Shown here piece by piece: positions 18,035 through 27,352 of a DNA stretch of 49,239 nt (position 1 is its first letter; every line of letters starts with the position of its first letter). Below the pieces are notes generated by a model. The model had not been told where the DNA came from. It made no database searches and was given only the letters and a program-made list of their open reading frames with translations. The DNA lies in assembly GCA_003142575.1 (NCBI GenBank), contig PLMS01000031.1:1-49239 (forward strand), written 5' to 3'. The translations under genes were made by a program, and so were the position numbers. The stretch comes from Ignavibacteriota bacterium. GTDB taxonomy: Bacteria > Bacteroidota > Ignavibacteria > UBA10030.

Positions 18035-18203
18035 CTACTTTTCAATTTCACGCCGAAGAGTTTTTCTAAAGAATTCACCGCTCTCCATAGGTTTAAACGT
18101 ATCCCAAGATTCTATTAATGTTGGTTTCCAGAGTGGATCATAAATCCAGCACACCCAGCTGATTCCTTTACCGTCAAGATATAGAAGAATCGCGGAACCA
18201 TAG
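18035..18203 (-). pseudogene. C-terminal remnant of a GH5 endo-glucanase-like gene
   Basis: After the acetylesterase stop at 18204, a different frame continues to a TAG at 18035 and reads YGSAILLYLDGKGISWVCW followed by IYDPLWKPTLIESWDTFKP and ESGEFFRKTL. This is the closing barrel strand and helix of GH5 cellulase-like enzymes (aromatic W near a DP.W.P block, then G.FF...L). Only about 56 residues remain; the catalytic Glu residues and everything N-terminal are absent, and the fragment has no start codon of its own after 18204. I read it as the tail of a deleted GH5 gene, possibly a former endo-xyloglucanase, left between the acetylesterase and GH2 genes. The assignment rests on a short segment. 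Confidence 0.65.
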
Positions 18204-20267
18204 TTATTCCTCCCAATTATCTGTTCGAAAAGATGATGCAGGTAATCCTTCTTTATTGAACAACGTGCCCTCTTCAACATTACTCCAAGCATAACGAACT
18301 GCCGCAGGTTTAGAAATTTGAGGATGCGAGAGAACAAGCTTGCTTCCATCTACTTTCAGAACAGCTTTTTTAAACACTCTATCTTTTCCAGCGATCATGA
18401 AATGATGTTCCCCATTTATTTTCTTGATCACCAATCCCTTCTCTGCATATTCAAATGTGAGAACGATTTTACCGTTCATGATTTTCTGGGATTTATAAAG
18501 CGGTCCGGAATAAGCAATTTTCTTTCCATATGTTTTGGCCAGCGCCCAATACGCCAGGCGCTTTCCGACACTCTCCTTGTCGGCAGGATGAATATTTTTA
18601 GGGTTACCGATATCAAGCGTAACAGCCATTCCTGTTTTCCTGACAGACAATGTCTGGAATTGTGCTTCGCGAAGAATTTGGGATGCTGAATTCTGTCCAT
18701 AGTCATATGGTGCTAACTGGACAAAATAGAACGGAAGATCACGATTTTGAAACACCTGCCGCCAATCGGAAATCATTGCAGGAAAGAGTTTTTTATACAG
18801 GGAGGGGTTTGGTACGTTGTTTTCACCTTGGTACCAAATTACTCCTTTTATAGCAAAAGGTACAAGCGGATTGATCATAGCATTGAAGAGCGACGTCGGC
18901 GTGTTGGGAGAAAAATCCACAGGGGATTTTGGCCGCTGTAAAAATACATTCCCCTCCGCTCCAAAAACATAAAACATGTTGGTCCGATATTCGGCCACAG
19001 GAAGATATTTCCAATTACCTTCTATAGAGACTCCAGAGTTCAGGTCGTCTTGATAAAGCACCATTTTTGTTCCATTCCCCCAAATGCCGCCGCCACCTCC
19101 ATAATCGATCACGCGGACCGCAATCTGGAGAAGAGAATCTTGAACGATTGCTCTATCAATTTTGTACAACCGGTTCGTACTCCAAAAACCTGCACTAAGA
19201 TACTTACCAACTTCATGACCATTGACATATGTTTCATCCATATCATCGATAGCTCCAAGCTGGAGCTGAAGATCTTTTCCAATCCATGCGGATGGAATGA
19301 TCACTTGTTTCCGAAACCATACGGCGCCATCGAACTCGCCAACGGATGTCCGTTCCCATAGGGTTGGTAAATTCATTTCCTGCCATGCACTATCATTATA
19401 CTTTCGGGCAGAACAATTCTCATCACCAAACTTCAAACCTTCCCACTTATGCAACGGATCCGGATTGCGAAGATTGATCACTGGATGCTGCGTCAGCCAT
19501 TGAGTCAGCGACCGAAAGCCATCCTGACTCTCTTCAAGTTTCTTCAACGGTTCAGAAAACTCTTTAAAGGACTTTAATCCTTCCGTACTCATCCACGCTT
19601 CGACGGATGTTCCTCCGTAACTGGAGTTGATAAGACCGATAGGGACTTTGAGAGTGGCGTATAACATCTTGCCGAAATGAAACGCTGTCGCACTAAAACT
19701 CCGGGCATCGATGGGAGAGCATTCCACCCAACTTCCAACACAAATCGTATTCGGCGTTGCTTCATACGCACGCATCACAGAAAACAATCGAATGGAAGGA
19801 TACAATGCCTGTTCAATATCACTTGCACTATTCATTATCGTATCGGAAGGCGGCCATCCTTCAAGCGGCATCTCCATATTCGATTGACCGGAACACAACC
19901 AAACTTCACCCACGAAAACATTTCTGAGTACTATAAGGGAATTTCCATGCCGAATGGATATCTGAAACGGTCCGCCGGCTTTAGGCGTCATCACCTTCGT
20001 TGTCCAGATACTGTCCGAAAGAACCACTGTCGAAGTTTTCTTTCCCCATGATGTTTGGATCGTGACGTTTGTTCCGGGAATTCCATTTCCCCAAACAGGT
20101 ACATCACATTGCTGCTGGAGAACCATATTGTCTTGGAACAACGGAGACATGAAAAATGTTGATGTCTGTGAAAACAGATTCATCACGAAGACACTATGAA
20201 GAACTACAGAAGAAATATATCGAACAATCGGACGCAAGTGTTTTAAACCGTTTCTTGGTTTGTTCAC
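18204..20267 (-). CDS. CE20/SASA-type carbohydrate O-acetylesterase ('sialate O-acetylesterase' family), exported
   Basis: This 687-aa SGNH-fold esterase has a hydrophobic N-terminus (ISSVVLHSVFVMNLFSQ) acting as a signal. The nucleophile Ser lies in CSGQSNMEMPLEGW near residue 127 and the catalytic His in NIHPADKESVG near 558. The SGNH domain is interrupted by a jelly-roll insertion at about residues 255-400 (DSAWQEMNLPTLWERT, IDDMDETYVNGHEVG), the layout described for CE20 enzymes that deacetylate xyloglucan oligosaccharides. The C-terminus ends FRTDNW, as is usual. Despite the common database name, no sialic-acid genes are present, so plant-polysaccharide deacetylation is the better reading. 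The start is GTG with AAGGA 8 nt upstream. It is first in the left block, reading away from the divergent hub. Confidence 0.9.
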   Translation of the reverse strand: MNKPRNGLKHLRPIVRYISSVVLHSVFVMNLFSQTSTFFMSPLFQDNMVLQQQCDVPVWGNGIPGTNVTIQTSWGKKTSTVVLSDSIWTTKVMTPKAGGPFQISIRHGNSLIVLRNVFVGEVWLCSGQSNMEMPLEGWPPSDTIMNSASDIEQALYPSIRLFSVMRAYEATPNTICVGSWVECSPIDARSFSATAFHFGKMLYATLKVPIGLINSSYGGTSVEAWMSTEGLKSFKEFSEPLKKLEESQDGFRSLTQWLTQHPVINLRNPDPLHKWEGLKFGDENCSARKYNDSAWQEMNLPTLWERTSVGEFDGAVWFRKQVIIPSAWIGKDLQLQLGAIDDMDETYVNGHEVGKYLSAGFWSTNRLYKIDRAIVQDSLLQIAVRVIDYGGGGGIWGNGTKMVLYQDDLNSGVSIEGNWKYLPVAEYRTNMFYVFGAEGNVFLQRPKSPVDFSPNTPTSLFNAMINPLVPFAIKGVIWYQGENNVPNPSLYKKLFPAMISDWRQVFQNRDLPFYFVQLAPYDYGQNSASQILREAQFQTLSVRKTGMAVTLDIGNPKNIHPADKESVGKRLAYWALAKTYGKKIAYSGPLYKSQKIMNGKIVLTFEYAEKGLVIKKINGEHHFMIAGKDRVFKKAVLKVDGSKLVLSHPQISKPAAVRYAWSNVEEGTLFNKEGLPASSFRTDNWEE

Positions 20268-20705
20268 AGTTTTTTCCTTGAGAAACGAGACACTCTCATA
20301 ACGATGCAGACTTTCTCCCCCTCATCGGCCTGAGCCAATACACATCAAACTCCTAAAAAAAACCGCGGCGACGGGAAATTGAAGAGCCATCGGCAGTTCT
20401 TTGACTTGAAAAAGAACCGTTTGTACGCTGAGTATATTATTGTGTATTAAAAATCCGATGAAAAAATACACCATGCATACTTTGAGGTCAATCATCCTGA
20501 AAAATTATCATAATACCGAGCAATTTCCAATGGTATCTACAAATAATTCTTTAAACGGGACTCATACACAATTCAATTGATTATTAATTAAAATCCTTTT
20601 TATATATATTATAACGTTTCAATTACATTTTAATCATTTTAATTACTCCATGCAACTCAAGCGAGAGAAAAACATGGGAAATTTTCCGACAGGAAACCCT
20701 TCATT
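20268..20705. promoter_or_regulatory. divergent intergenic hub between the two glycan-enzyme blocks
   Basis: These 438 bp lie between the GTG of the acetylesterase (minus) and the ATG of the truncated symporter (plus), with no credible gene. They must hold the promoters for both blocks. The distal part near 20,570-20,650 is very AT-rich. TTGACT-17 nt-TACGCT at 20401-20429 is a second, weaker sigma-70-like plus-strand candidate. I found no convincing sigma-54 -24/-12 element (GG-N10-GC) on either strand and no strong inverted repeat. Confidence 0.55.
20577..20606 (+). promoter_or_regulatory. candidate sigma-70-type promoter for the right block
   Basis: TTGATT followed after 17-18 nt by TTATATATA in an AT-rich tract gives a reasonable -35/-10 pair about 100 nt upstream of the first plus-strand gene. 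It is a by-eye match in AT-rich DNA, and the true promoter consensus of this lineage may differ. Confidence 0.25.
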
Positions 20706-21140
20706 ATGATGATCAGTACTCTTGACCTCATAATGATTCTCAGTTACTTTATTGTCGCAATTACTCTCGGGATTCTCGTATCAAAACAAGCCGTCAAGAA
20801 CTTCAATTCATACTTTCTTGGAAGTAATTCCTTTCCCTGGGGGTTCTGGAAACCGATCCTGAAGAAAGTTAGAACAGTATATTCTGACTTCCAACCGAAT
20901 AAGAATTTTTCGCGTGATCTCTTCAATGTTTTGATTGGAGTACTCTGGCAGACTTCACTCGTCATTATCCCCATCGCATTAGTGACGCAGCAGCATTTAA
21001 TTTTTACAGTTGCCTTGAGCATTATGCTGGCGATGTCTGTCGTATTAAAGTTCACATGGTGGAATAAATTGGATAAAGCCAGTGAAGATACACTTCTGCC
21101 GGGCTTTGATCACCGTATTAAAGTGAAAGCACTTTCATGA
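20706..21140 (+). pseudogene. internally deleted SSS sodium:solute symporter (first helix joined to C-terminal end, frame kept)
   Basis: The 144-aa ORF starts like an SSS symporter (STLDLIMILSYFIVAITLGI, then FNSYFLGSNSFPW) and switches near codon 46 to the C-terminal signature of the same group (FWKPILKKVRTVYSDFQPNK, NFSRDLFNVLIGVLWQTSLV, LKFTWWNKLDKA). Family members of this type run well over 500 residues, so about 400-500 central residues, including the Na+ and substrate sites, are missing, yet the frame is intact across the junction. It cannot be a working transporter; it may be a dead gene kept because its 4-bp ATGA overlap couples translation to the CBM9 gene. An assembly collapse is the alternative. 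Confidence 0.8.
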
Positions 21141-22054
21141 AATCAAAGCAATATGTATTTCTCATCTTTATCACAGGTGTATTACTTAATTCTCTTCATT
21201 GGGACACTGCATTTCCCCAGCAATCTCCAGTACAAGACAATCCAGTGCTAGCGCCTGAAGCCGCCGTCTCGCCCGTCATTGATGGAATAGGAAATGATTC
21301 ATGCTGGCAGAACGTACCTTGGCAAAGTATTGCTCAAGTGTGGATTCCGTATGGAGCAAAAGTGGACTCAAATGATTATTCAGGACACTATAAAGTGGTG
21401 TGGTCATCCACAACTAATCTGCTGTACTTTCTTGTGGAAGTCATAGACAAAGTGTTTGTGGATGGATTTATGCCTGGTGTGACCGCTGATATTTATAATT
21501 TCGATATCGTCGAAGTATTTATCGATGAGGATAAATCCGGCGGATTGCATGTATTCGATGGCAAGGATAGCATCGGCCTCCAGTGGGGAACCAACGCTGA
21601 AAATGCGTTTGCCTATCACATCTATGCTGATTTTCCAAAGGAAGGGCAAGTTACAACGAAATGCTATGTTTACGATTTGGCGGGAACAAGTTGGTCTGAT
21701 GCTAAAAGTATGAACTACACTTCTCACTTGCCATCATTCGCATTGCGCAAAACCGGTAACAAAGCAGTTTGGGAGTTTTCTTTGATTGTGTATAATGATA
21801 CGTACGAAGATACAATGTCCAATAAGGATTCAGCAAGAGTACGATTGCACGCTGGCAAAGCGATGGGGCTTTCTCTTGCGTATTGCGACAATGATCATCC
21901 CGAGAAGAACCCGAAGGTACGAGACTATATGTTCGGCTCCGTCTGGGAACCGAGTCCAGGAAATTTCCATTGGATGAATGCAGATTACTTTGGCACTGTC
22001 AAACTGGTTTCACATCTTCCATCCAATACGTCGACGGAGCAACACAAGCATTAG
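21137..22054 (+). CDS. secreted CBM9-like carbohydrate-binding protein
   Basis: This 305-aa protein has a signal peptide (YVFLIFITGVLLNSLHW, processing near AFPQQ). The body matches the CBM9/DOMON-like fold: VSPVIDGIGNDSCWQNVPW opening, YFLVEVIDKVF, NFDIVEVFIDEDKSGG, then AVWEFSLIVYND and MGLSLAYCDNDHPEKN near the end. CBM9 modules typically bind reducing ends of plant glycans. There is no catalytic domain, so it probably captures or presents oligosaccharide in the periplasm or at the surface. Its start overlaps the stop of the deleted symporter by 4 bp, and the GH31 gene follows after 54 bp. The family call is good; the ligand is unknown. Confidence 0.82.
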   Translation: MKSKQYVFLIFITGVLLNSLHWDTAFPQQSPVQDNPVLAPEAAVSPVIDGIGNDSCWQNVPWQSIAQVWIPYGAKVDSNDYSGHYKVVWSSTTNLLYFLVEVIDKVFVDGFMPGVTADIYNFDIVEVFIDEDKSGGLHVFDGKDSIGLQWGTNAENAFAYHIYADFPKEGQVTTKCYVYDLAGTSWSDAKSMNYTSHLPSFALRKTGNKAVWEFSLIVYNDTYEDTMSNKDSARVRLHAGKAMGLSLAYCDNDHPEKNPKVRDYMFGSVWEPSPGNFHWMNADYFGTVKLVSHLPSNTSTEQHKH

Positions 22055-22108
22055 AGATACAGTCGGATCAATCGAACAATACGATCACAAAAATTGAAAG
22101 GATATTCC

Positions 22109-24952
22109 ATGAATCAAAAACAATGGCGTGCAATCATTATCTTTTTGTGCTTCACCTCCAGTGTTTTGTATAGTCAGGTTTTTCAAAAACAGGCCGATGG
22201 CGTCCTTTTCGAACTCACCAAACAAAAACCGACAGACCCGCAATGGTTGAAGATACAGGTATGTACCGAAAATATTTTTCGCGTATTGGCGGCACCCGAG
22301 AAATCTTTTTCAAATCGACCAAGCTTGATGGTCGAAAAAACAACTTGGGACCAGGTTCCCTTCACAGTGAAGGAACAAGGTGCCTGGGTAGAGATTTCTA
22401 CCGCTCAAACCATAGTACGCGTTCATTCCAAAACCGGAGCGATTGCCTTTTACGATCAATACAATAAAATCCATCTTCAGGAAAAGTCTGGGGCTGGCAA
22501 GTTGATCACAGCCGCAGAAGTTGGAGGTGAACAGACATATCATATTCAAAGTATTTTTGAATCCCCAACAGATGAGGCATTGTACGGACTCGGCGGTCAT
22601 CAAAACGCCATCATGAATTATAAAGGCCGCGATGTCGACCTCTGGCAGCACAATATGGTGGAAGTTGTCCCTTTCCTCGTATCAAATAAAAATTATGGAA
22701 TCCTTTGGGATAACAATTCCCATACAAAATTTGGAGACATCCGCGAGTTTGAATCTCTCTCTACACTCAAGCTTTTCGACAAAGATGGTTCCGAAGGTGG
22801 ATTGACTGCTGAATATTTCAAAGACACTTCTTTTACTACCCTTGTAACATCTCGCACTGAACCAAGGATTGAACATGAATTCACAGACGTAAACGATGAA
22901 TTCCCCTCAGGTTTTCAACAAAATGTAACTGCTATTCGCTGGAGCGGTACCATCGAAAGCAGAGAGTCAGGCATTCACAAATTCAGGCTCTATTGCAGTG
23001 GTTATACGAAATTATGGCTGGATGGAAAGCTTGTAGTTGATTCGTGGCGACAGAATTGGAATCCATGGATACATCTTCCCCGCCTTGAAATGAAAGCCGG
23101 AAAAAAATATCAAATGAAGATCGAGTGGATTCATTCCGGCGGTTACATTGGTTTGAAATGTCTCACTCCAGAAAAGGGAGATACAAAAGACCGAATGTCA
23201 TTGTATTCGGAAGTGGCCGATCAGATCGATTATTATTTTATCCATGGTGACAACCTTGATCAGGTTATTCGCGGTTACCGGACAATCACCGGCAAAGCAC
23301 CAATGATGCCAACTTGGGCTCTGGGATTCTGGCAATCACGGGAGCACTACAACTCGCAAGATGACATTCTCTCAACAGTCAGAGAATTCCGCAAACGTCA
23401 GATTCCTCTCGATAATATTGTCCAGGATTGGTTTTATTGGAAAGAAGACCAATGGGGCAGCCATGAATTTGATTCCACACGCTACGCTGATCCGAAAGGT
23501 ATGATCCAAACTCTTCACAACGATTTTCACACGCAAATTATGATTTCAGTTTGGCCGAAGTTTTATGTTGGCCTGAAGAATTACGATCTGTTTAATGAAA
23601 AAGGATGGTTATACAAGCGCAATGTCGAGAAAGGCCAAAAAGATTGGGTAGGGCCTGGTTATGTGTCGACGTTCTATGACGCGTATAATGTTGACGCACG
23701 AAAATTATTCTGGCAGCTTATGAACAAAAAGCTGTTCAGTTTCGGCATCGATGGCTGGTGGTTAGATTGCCCTGAACCGGATATATGTTCTAATCTTTCG
23801 AGAACTGAGACAATCCTACGTCAGCATCCGACAGCATTGGGTTCAGCATTTCGCTATCTCAATGCATTTTCTCTGATGAATGCAAAGGGTGTATATGAAG
23901 GTCAGAGAGCCACGAATGACAATCAACGTGTATTCATTCTCACACGCTCTGCATTTGCAGGACAGCAACGTTACGCTGCCACAACATGGAGCGGAGATGT
24001 TGCTTCGCGTTGGTATGATATGAAAGCTCAGATTTCATCCGGCATGAATTTTTGTTTGTCCGGCATCCCCTATTGGTCAATGGATATTGGAGGTTTTGCA
24101 GTTGAATCAAGGTATGAACATCCGAATGATGCTGATTTAGACGAATGGCGCGAACTCAATACACGGTGGTTCCAGTTTGGAACGTTCTGTCCAATCTTTC
24201 GAGTTCATGGCCAATTCCCATTACGAGAAATGTATAACATCGCGCCAGACAATCACCCGGCATATCAGTCAATGATGGCGTATGATAAGCTGCGGTACCG
24301 GTTGATGCCGTACATCTATTCGCTCACAGGAATGGTAACGCATCAAGACTACACGATCATGCGCGGTTTAGTGATGGATTTTGGTTATGATGAAAAGACT
24401 TTGGACATCAATGATCAGTATATGTTTGGCCCTGCTTTCCTTGTAAATCCAGTATCCGAATACAAAGCCAGAACGCGTTCACTCTATCTCCCCTCTGGAA
24501 CAGGATGGTATGATCTCCGGACCGGAAAATACATCAAGGGCGGGCAGACCATCCAAGCAGATGCTCCTTACACAGAAATGCCTGTTTATGTAAAAGCGGG
24601 ATCGATCATTCCCTGCGGCCCGGAAATCCAATACACAACAGAAAAGCCGGCAGACCCAATTCGATTGTTCGTCTATACGGGCAACGATGGTTCATTTACG
24701 CTCTACGAAGATGAGAACGTTAATTATAACTATGAAAAAGGAATATTCTCTACGATCACGATGAGCTACAATGAAAAGAAGAAGGAGCTCACCATCGGAA
24801 AACGTGAAGGCGAGTTTGTCAGAATGCTGGAGAAGCGCACATTTGAGATTATCTGGATCAGCAAACTAAAAGCATCTGGTCTCGATTTCCAAGCCAAATC
24901 GGATGTTACTGTAATGTATGATGGTTCTTCGCAATCGATTCAGATGGAATAA
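22109..24952 (+). CDS. GH31 alpha-xylosidase-like enzyme with inserted PA14 domain, exported
   Basis: This 947-aa enzyme has a signal peptide (WRAIIIFLCFTSSVLYSQ). The N-terminal beta-sandwich (YGLGGHQNAIMNYKGRDVDL) is interrupted by a PA14 domain at about residues 230-365 (GGLTAEYFKDTSF to HSGGYIGLKCL). The catalytic barrel has its nucleophile Asp in GWWLDCPEPD near 552 and its acid/base Asp in WSGDVASRW near 630. A PA14-containing GH31 is the architecture of the known xyloglucan alpha-xylosidase from Cellvibrio japonicus, supporting removal of alpha-1,6-xylose from xyloglucan oligosaccharides. The start is ATG at 22109 with AAAGGA 6 nt upstream; the TTG at 22094 is rejected. GH31 also contains alpha-glucosidases, so substrate is an inference. 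Confidence 0.93.
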   Translation: MNQKQWRAIIIFLCFTSSVLYSQVFQKQADGVLFELTKQKPTDPQWLKIQVCTENIFRVLAAPEKSFSNRPSLMVEKTTWDQVPFTVKEQGAWVEISTAQTIVRVHSKTGAIAFYDQYNKIHLQEKSGAGKLITAAEVGGEQTYHIQSIFESPTDEALYGLGGHQNAIMNYKGRDVDLWQHNMVEVVPFLVSNKNYGILWDNNSHTKFGDIREFESLSTLKLFDKDGSEGGLTAEYFKDTSFTTLVTSRTEPRIEHEFTDVNDEFPSGFQQNVTAIRWSGTIESRESGIHKFRLYCSGYTKLWLDGKLVVDSWRQNWNPWIHLPRLEMKAGKKYQMKIEWIHSGGYIGLKCLTPEKGDTKDRMSLYSEVADQIDYYFIHGDNLDQVIRGYRTITGKAPMMPTWALGFWQSREHYNSQDDILSTVREFRKRQIPLDNIVQDWFYWKEDQWGSHEFDSTRYADPKGMIQTLHNDFHTQIMISVWPKFYVGLKNYDLFNEKGWLYKRNVEKGQKDWVGPGYVSTFYDAYNVDARKLFWQLMNKKLFSFGIDGWWLDCPEPDICSNLSRTETILRQHPTALGSAFRYLNAFSLMNAKGVYEGQRATNDNQRVFILTRSAFAGQQRYAATTWSGDVASRWYDMKAQISSGMNFCLSGIPYWSMDIGGFAVESRYEHPNDADLDEWRELNTRWFQFGTFCPIFRVHGQFPLREMYNIAPDNHPAYQSMMAYDKLRYRLMPYIYSLTGMVTHQDYTIMRGLVMDFGYDEKTLDINDQYMFGPAFLVNPVSEYKARTRSLYLPSGTGWYDLRTGKYIKGGQTIQADAPYTEMPVYVKAGSIIPCGPEIQYTTEKPADPIRLFVYTGNDGSFTLYEDENVNYNYEKGIFSTITMSYNEKKKELTIGKREGEFVRMLEKRTFEIIWISKLKASGLDFQAKSDVTVMYDGSSQSIQME

Positions 24953-24990
24953 TTTGCATTAATACAATCACTAAATCGGCACTCTGCTAT

Positions 24991-27303
24991 ATGAAAACAC
25001 TTCTTGTTTTGTTAACGGTTTGGTTTTTAACAATTGGTTTCGCTCAGCAACCTGCCTATAAGAATCCCTCACTTCCAATTGAAACACGAGTGAACGATCT
25101 TCTGCAACGAATGACGTTGGAAGAACAAGCAGCTCAACTCTTTGCACGTATTTCCACAGACACTCTCGCATTTGATAAGGATGGAAATTTTATTGGAGTC
25201 CAGGACACTTCCATTCTCAATCATGGCGTCGGCAGCTTTGCTACATGGACACTAAGACGTGATGGTTCGCTTCGTCACCGGGCACAGTGCATCAACGGTA
25301 TTCAGCGATACATGATCGAGAAAACACGACTTGGAATTCCCATCTTCGAATTTGGCGAATCTCTTCATGGCTTTATGGCTGATGGTGCAACTTCATTTCC
25401 ACAGGCCATCGCTCTTGGATGCACATGGGATACAACATTGATCGAACAAGTTTTCACCGCTTCAGCTCTTGAAGCAAGTTCACGCGGAACCCGACAGGTT
25501 CTCTCGCCGGTCGTTGATTTAGCCCGCGACCCACGATGGGGACGCACAGAAGAATGTTACGGTGAAGATCCTTATTTAGTATCGCGGCTTGGAATGGCTG
25601 CAGTCTTTGGTTTCCAGGGTCGTGATTCACTCATCGATAATCATCATGTTGCCGCTACGTTAAAACATTTCGCCGGGCATGGACAACCTGAAGGCGGACG
25701 AAATATTGCTCCGGTAAATTATTCAGAACGCGAATTCCGCGAAAACCATCTTTATCCATTTGAAATGGCGGTGACGAAGGCACACGCAAGATCGATCATG
25801 GCTTCATACAATGAATGGGATGGTGTACCTAATCACGTCAATCATAAATTGCTTACAAATATTTTACGGGAAGAATGGGGCTTTGATGGATTTGTTATGA
25901 GTGATGGCGGTGGAATGGATGTTACGTACCGCGAACACTTTGCCGCTGCCGATTCGATTGAATCCGGCATTCTTTCCGTACAAGCTGGCATCGATTACGA
26001 ACTCGGTAGAGGAAGCTGTTTTGGAACTCTTGCTGAACAAGTTAAAAATGGAAAACTCTCTAAAGCTATCATCCGACGGGCTGCAGCGAATGTGCTGCGT
26101 GTGAAATTTGAATGCGGATTGTTCGATCATCCGTATGCCGACATCGATTTGATGGAGCACGTCACCAATTCCAACGAGCACAAGGCACTTGCTCTCAAAG
26201 CCGCACATGAAGTAATAGTACTTTTAAAGAATGAAAAAAAGACGCTTCCCTTCAATCCCGAAAAAATCAAAACGCTTGCAGTCATTGGTCCCAATGCTGC
26301 CGAAATTCATCTTGGCGGGTACTCGGCTTCACCGATGCAAGGCGTGAGCGTACTGCAAGGCATACAGGATTTTGCGAAAGGAAAATTCCAGGTGCGTTAT
26401 TCTGAAGGCTGCAAATTGACTTTGAACAAGGAATGCCACTGGCAAGTGAATGAAAATCCTATTCTCAACAATCCAGAAAATGATAAAAAACTGATTGCAG
26501 AGGCAGTGAAAATAGCGAAGCGAAGTGATGCAGTTGTTTTGGTCTTAGGCGAGAATGAATTGATTTGCCGAGAAGCCTGGAGCGAAAACCATCTAGGCGA
26601 TCGAGATAATTTAGATCTGATCGGTCAGCAAAATGAACTCGCCAATGCTATTTTGGAAATTGGCAAACCAACTGTCATTCTGCTCATTAATGGACGGCCG
26701 ATGACGATCAATGAATTAAGCAAAAAGGCGCCCGCAATTATCGAGTGCTGGTACCTTGGTCAAGAAACCGGCCACGCAGTTGCAAATGTGATTTTTGGGA
26801 AAGTGAATCCTTCCGGCAAACTCACAGTGACATTCCCGCGTTCCGTCGGACAATTGCCTTGCTATTACGACCATAAACCATCTCGTTTCCGGGATTATGT
26901 CCTGAGTGATTCTTCTCCTCTTTATCCATTCGGATTCGGATTGAGTTATTCTACATTCGAATATTCTCATCTGCAGATTTCCCAAAAATCCATTATGGCA
27001 AATGATACGGCAGACATTTCACTCGAGGTGTGCAATACTGGAACAATGAAGGGAGATGAAATTATTCAGCTCTACATTCATAAGCTTATCAGTCTCCCAA
27101 CTCGTCCCATAAAAGAACTCAAAGATTTTGTTCGCATTACTCTCAATCCGGGTGAAACAAAGACAGTACATTTTTCACTTACTCCCGATAAACTCGCGTC
27201 AATCGGTATGGATATGAAACGAACCGTTCCAACAGGTGCATATGAAATTCTCGTCGGTAAAAGTTCTGTAGATGTAATTCGCGACACAATAATAGTAAGA
27301 TAA
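24991..27303 (+). CDS. GH3 beta-glucosidase/beta-xylosidase, exported
   Basis: This 770-aa protein has a signal peptide (TLLVLLTVWFLTIGFAQ). The (beta/alpha)8 domain has SPVVDLARDPRWGRTEECYG, the substrate-binding LKHFAGHGQPEGG and the nucleophile Asp in FVMSDGGGM near residue 305. The alpha/beta sandwich (LLKNEKKTLPFNPEKIKTLA) and the terminal Fn3-like domain (PFGFGLSYSTFEYSHL) follow. It is the second GH3 in the locus and belongs to a different subgroup from the one at 11,878, with its RDPRWGR and GHG motifs intact. The two may divide work between glucan and xylosyl linkages. A 38-bp gap to GH31 and a 49-bp gap to GH51 fit one operon. Confidence 0.93.
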   Translation: MKTLLVLLTVWFLTIGFAQQPAYKNPSLPIETRVNDLLQRMTLEEQAAQLFARISTDTLAFDKDGNFIGVQDTSILNHGVGSFATWTLRRDGSLRHRAQCINGIQRYMIEKTRLGIPIFEFGESLHGFMADGATSFPQAIALGCTWDTTLIEQVFTASALEASSRGTRQVLSPVVDLARDPRWGRTEECYGEDPYLVSRLGMAAVFGFQGRDSLIDNHHVAATLKHFAGHGQPEGGRNIAPVNYSEREFRENHLYPFEMAVTKAHARSIMASYNEWDGVPNHVNHKLLTNILREEWGFDGFVMSDGGGMDVTYREHFAAADSIESGILSVQAGIDYELGRGSCFGTLAEQVKNGKLSKAIIRRAAANVLRVKFECGLFDHPYADIDLMEHVTNSNEHKALALKAAHEVIVLLKNEKKTLPFNPEKIKTLAVIGPNAAEIHLGGYSASPMQGVSVLQGIQDFAKGKFQVRYSEGCKLTLNKECHWQVNENPILNNPENDKKLIAEAVKIAKRSDAVVLVLGENELICREAWSENHLGDRDNLDLIGQQNELANAILEIGKPTVILLINGRPMTINELSKKAPAIIECWYLGQETGHAVANVIFGKVNPSGKLTVTFPRSVGQLPCYYDHKPSRFRDYVLSDSSPLYPFGFGLSYSTFEYSHLQISQKSIMANDTADISLEVCNTGTMKGDEIIQLYIHKLISLPTRPIKELKDFVRITLNPGETKTVHFSLTPDKLASIGMDMKRTVPTGAYEILVGKSSVDVIRDTIIVR

Positions 27304-27352
27304 CAGAATTTTGTTTCATTGTTAGATCTATTCCATAGTAGAGGTATCTCCA

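Noticed and set aside
18204-18349. N-terminal half of the 104-codon ORF that ends at 18,035
   Set aside because: This part is the acetylesterase read in another frame. Only the portion after its stop resembles GH5.
20268-20705. Possible sigma-54 promoter (CGGCAG...TTGAC near 20,391-20,405)
   Set aside because: The spacing between the GG and the expected GC is off and the -12 GC is missing. Similar near-matches upstream of the sensor operon, the second GH31 and the duplicated-domain gene also failed the GG-N10-GC rule.
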